Below, one piece after another: positions 12,882-14,646 of a stretch of 14,646 nucleotides of DNA (position 1 is the first letter of the stretch; the number at the start of each line of letters is the position of its first letter). A model generated the notes under the pieces. It saw nothing but the letters and a program-made list of their open reading frames with translations, had not been told where the DNA came from and did no database searches. A program made the position numbers and the translations under genes. Source of the DNA: Desulfohalobiaceae bacterium (GTDB taxonomy: Bacteria; Desulfobacterota; Desulfovibrionia; Desulfovibrionales; Desulfothermaceae); NCBI GenBank assembly GCA_021737525.1, contig JAIPDU010000020.1, positions 1-14,646 on the forward strand, written 5' to 3'.

Positions 12882-13379
12882 TCAGTCCGCACCGCGAAGC
12901 TCCGGAGCGTAGCTCAACCGCTGGTACTCGATTCCCGCCTCGTCCAGAAAGGCGCGGGACAAGTCGTCCGGGTATCCCCGGGAAAAGTAGACGGCCCGAA
13001 TCCGGCAGTTGATGAGCATTTTGCTGCAGATAAGGCAGGGCTGGTCCGTACAGTAGATCGTCGCTCCGGTGAGGGGAACGCCGTGCACCGCCGCCTGAAT
13101 GATCACGTTTTGCTCCGCGTGCAGCCCCCGGCACAATTCGTGGCGCTCCCCAGAGGGAACGCCCATGTCCTCGCGCATGCACCCCACATCCAGGCAGTGG
13201 GCAATGCCGGAAGGGGCGCCGTTGTACCCCGTGGCCAGAATGCGCTTGTCCAGGACCGCCACGGCACCCACGGCCCGGCGAAGGCAGGTGGAGCGCTCTG
13301 CCACCAGCGCGGCGATGCGCATGAAATATTCGGACCAGGACAGTCTCTGGGGCATGGCATTAGAGAGCAGGGGAGTCAC
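12882..13379 (-). CDS. dCMP/cytidine deaminase family protein (ComEB-like)
   Basis: Zinc-dependent deaminase most like deoxycytidylate deaminase, which would make dUMP for thymidylate synthesis in the cytosol. The 165-residue protein has SWSEYFMRIAALVAERSTC (14-32), VGAVAVLDKRILATGYNGAPSG (37-58), the zinc ligand and proton shuttle HAE at 87-89, and TDQPCLICSKMLIN (111-124) with Cys115 and Cys118. HC and C residues near 61-67 and Cys83 match the additional zinc site seen in this family. The start is a GTG (13379) overlapping the fabF TGA as GTGA; an ATG at 13355, eight codons on, is an alternative and neither has a clear ribosome binding site. The neighbour of ribD is also a deaminase but this protein lacks a reductase domain and is not RibD-like. 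Whether dCMP or another substrate is used cannot be read from sequence. Confidence 0.9.
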   Translation of the reverse strand: MTPLLSNAMPQRLSWSEYFMRIAALVAERSTCLRRAVGAVAVLDKRILATGYNGAPSGIAHCLDVGCMREDMGVPSGERHELCRGLHAEQNVIIQAAVHGVPLTGATIYCTDQPCLICSKMLINCRIRAVYFSRGYPDDLSRAFLDEAGIEYQRLSYAPELRGAD

Positions 13380-14620
13380 CCCTGGTAGCGTTTAAACAGG
13401 ATGCAGGCGTTGGTCCCTCCGAATCCGAAGGAGTTGCACAGGGCGTATTCGCATTGCTTCTCCCGGGTGCCCTGGGCCACGTAATCCAGGTCGCACTCCG
13501 GATCCGGATACTCCAGATTGATCGTACCCGGGATCTTTCCCTCGTACAGGGTCTTGACGCTGAAAACGCTCTCCACGCCTCCGGCGGCTCCGAGCATATG
13601 CCCGATCATGGACTTGTTCGCGGTCACGCTCATGGAATAGGCATGATCCCCGAAGACGCTCTTGATCGCGCGCGTCTCGGCCACGTCGTTCATCGGAGTG
13701 GAGGTCCCGTGGGCGTTGATATGATCCACGTCGGAGGGGGAGACCTCCGCCTCCTTGAGCGCGGCCCGCATGGCCGAAGCCATCCCCTGTCCGGATTCGT
13801 CCGGAGCGGTCATGTGATGGGCATCAGCCGAGGCACCGAATCCGCAGACCTCGCCATAGATGGTCGCCCCGCGCTCCAAGGCCTGATCCAGGGTCTCCAG
13901 GAGGAGCATTCCCCCGCCCTCGGCGATCAGAAAGCCGTCCCTGTCCCTGTCGAAGGGGCGGGATGCCCTCTCCGGATCGTCGTTCCGGGTGGAGAGAGCC
14001 TTCATGGCGTTGAATCCGGAAACGGCCATGGGGGTGATGGTGGACTCCACGCCGCCGCAGATCATGGCCCGGACCCGGTTCAGCTTGAGATCGGAAAAGG
14101 CGTATCCGATGCTGTGCACACCCGAGGCGCAGGCCGAGGTGGTCACCATGTTCGGCCCCTTGGCCCGGGTGAAGATGGCGATCTGACCCGCGGCGATATT
14201 GGAGATGAGCTTGGGGATGTAGAAGGGCGAGATCCGGCCCGGGCCCTTGTGCATCAGGCGGGTGTGAAACTCCTCGATGGTTTCCAGCCCGCCCAGGCCG
14301 CAGCCGAGCACAATCCCCACCTCCTCCTCCATGTCCTTCGTAATCTCGAATCCCGCCTGTTCCAGGAGCATCAGGGCCCCGGCAACGGCGTACTGATTGA
14401 AGCGATCCATGCGCTGGGCCTGTTTCCTGGTCATGAAGTCTTCCGCATTGAAGCCCTTCACCTCCCCGGCGATCTTCGTGGCGTATTCGCCGGAGTCGAA
14501 TCGGGTAATGGGCGCGATTCCGGATCTCCCGGACAGAAGATTGGCCCAGCTCGTCTCCAGATCTCCCCCGATGGGGGTAATTGCCGACACACCGGTTACA
14601 ACCACTCGCTTTCCTATCAT
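13376..14620 (-). CDS. fabF: 3-oxoacyl-[ACP] synthase II
   Basis: Condenses malonyl-ACP with acyl-ACP in each round of fatty-acid elongation. The 414-residue protein is complete and has family length. The thiolase-fold catalytic triad is present: Cys164 in TSACASG, His304 in NAHGTSTPMND and His341 in ANKSMIGHMLGAAGG. The C-terminal glycine loop NSFGFGGTNA (396-405) and the N-terminal VVVTGVSAITPIG are typical. The ATG at 14620 gives the standard N-terminus; only 26 bases of upstream sequence are in the window and they show no clear ribosome binding site. Its stop codon overlaps the deaminase start by 4 bases. In relatives acpP normally precedes fabF; it would lie beyond the window edge. Confidence 0.98.
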   Translation of the reverse strand: MIGKRVVVTGVSAITPIGGDLETSWANLLSGRSGIAPITRFDSGEYATKIAGEVKGFNAEDFMTRKQAQRMDRFNQYAVAGALMLLEQAGFEITKDMEEEVGIVLGCGLGGLETIEEFHTRLMHKGPGRISPFYIPKLISNIAAGQIAIFTRAKGPNMVTTSACASGVHSIGYAFSDLKLNRVRAMICGGVESTITPMAVSGFNAMKALSTRNDDPERASRPFDRDRDGFLIAEGGGMLLLETLDQALERGATIYGEVCGFGASADAHHMTAPDESGQGMASAMRAALKEAEVSPSDVDHINAHGTSTPMNDVAETRAIKSVFGDHAYSMSVTANKSMIGHMLGAAGGVESVFSVKTLYEGKIPGTINLEYPDPECDLDYVAQGTREKQCEYALCNSFGFGGTNACILFKRYQG

Positions 14621-14646
14621 AAGACCACGCTTTGGCTACTGGACAG

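Noticed and set aside
12796..13182. N-terminal extension of RibD
   Set aside because: It overlaps the deaminase gene in another frame and has no RibD similarity; the conserved start is at 12795.
1..14646. CRISPR array, tRNA, rRNA, prophage or defence genes
   Set aside because: No regularly spaced long direct repeats, no cloverleaf-like or rRNA sequence, and all supported genes are housekeeping genes.

Overview
This window is a single run of twelve protein-coding genes, all read from the minus strand and therefore listed here from right to left in transcription order: fabF, a dCMP/cytidine deaminase, ribD, ribE, ribBA, ribH, nusB, leuS, lptE, holA, radC and lon. The DNA is GC-rich. An LptE lipoprotein implies a Gram-negative outer membrane. 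The order deaminase-ribD-ribE-ribBA-ribH-nusB-leuS-lptE-holA-radC matches, as I remember it, the block found in Desulfovibrio-type sulfate reducers (Desulfobacterota, Desulfovibrionales). That assignment is inference from gene order and protein style; no marker RNA is present.

Right part (about 8.4-14.6 kb): fabF (fatty-acid elongation) overlaps the deaminase by the four bases GTGA. After an 86-base gap containing two dyads comes the complete riboflavin set: ribD, ribE (3 bases after ribD), ribBA (263 bases after ribE, across a heptanucleotide-repeat spacer), then ribH (overlapping ribBA by 14 bases). Together they turn GTP and ribulose 5-phosphate into riboflavin. nusB follows, as it does in many bacteria. 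No FMN riboswitch is visible.

Middle part (about 3.8-8.1 kb): leuS, lptE and holA form the familiar leuS-lptE-holA group, with leuS and lptE overlapping by 17 bases. The two largest gaps beside this group, nusB-leuS (372 bases with the leuS start chosen here) and lptE-holA (244 bases), carry copies of one AT-rich interspersed repeat. The nusB-leuS copy is a two-armed palindromic element with 10-base terminal inverted repeats, like a MITE. In both gaps the element end lies directly against the TAG stop codon of the upstream gene.

Left part (1-3.6 kb): radC and then lon. lon has a plausible sigma70-type promoter with a 10-base palindrome near the expected start of transcription, a good ribosome binding site, and a strong intrinsic terminator after its stop codon that probably closes the whole block.

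The coding content is housekeeping; I see no undescribed enzymatic or defence system. The points worth a second look lie in the gaps: the repeat family at stop codons, the facing heptad repeats before ribBA, a perfect 19-bp hairpin before holA, and a His-to-Gln change at an expected metal-binding site of the RibB domain.
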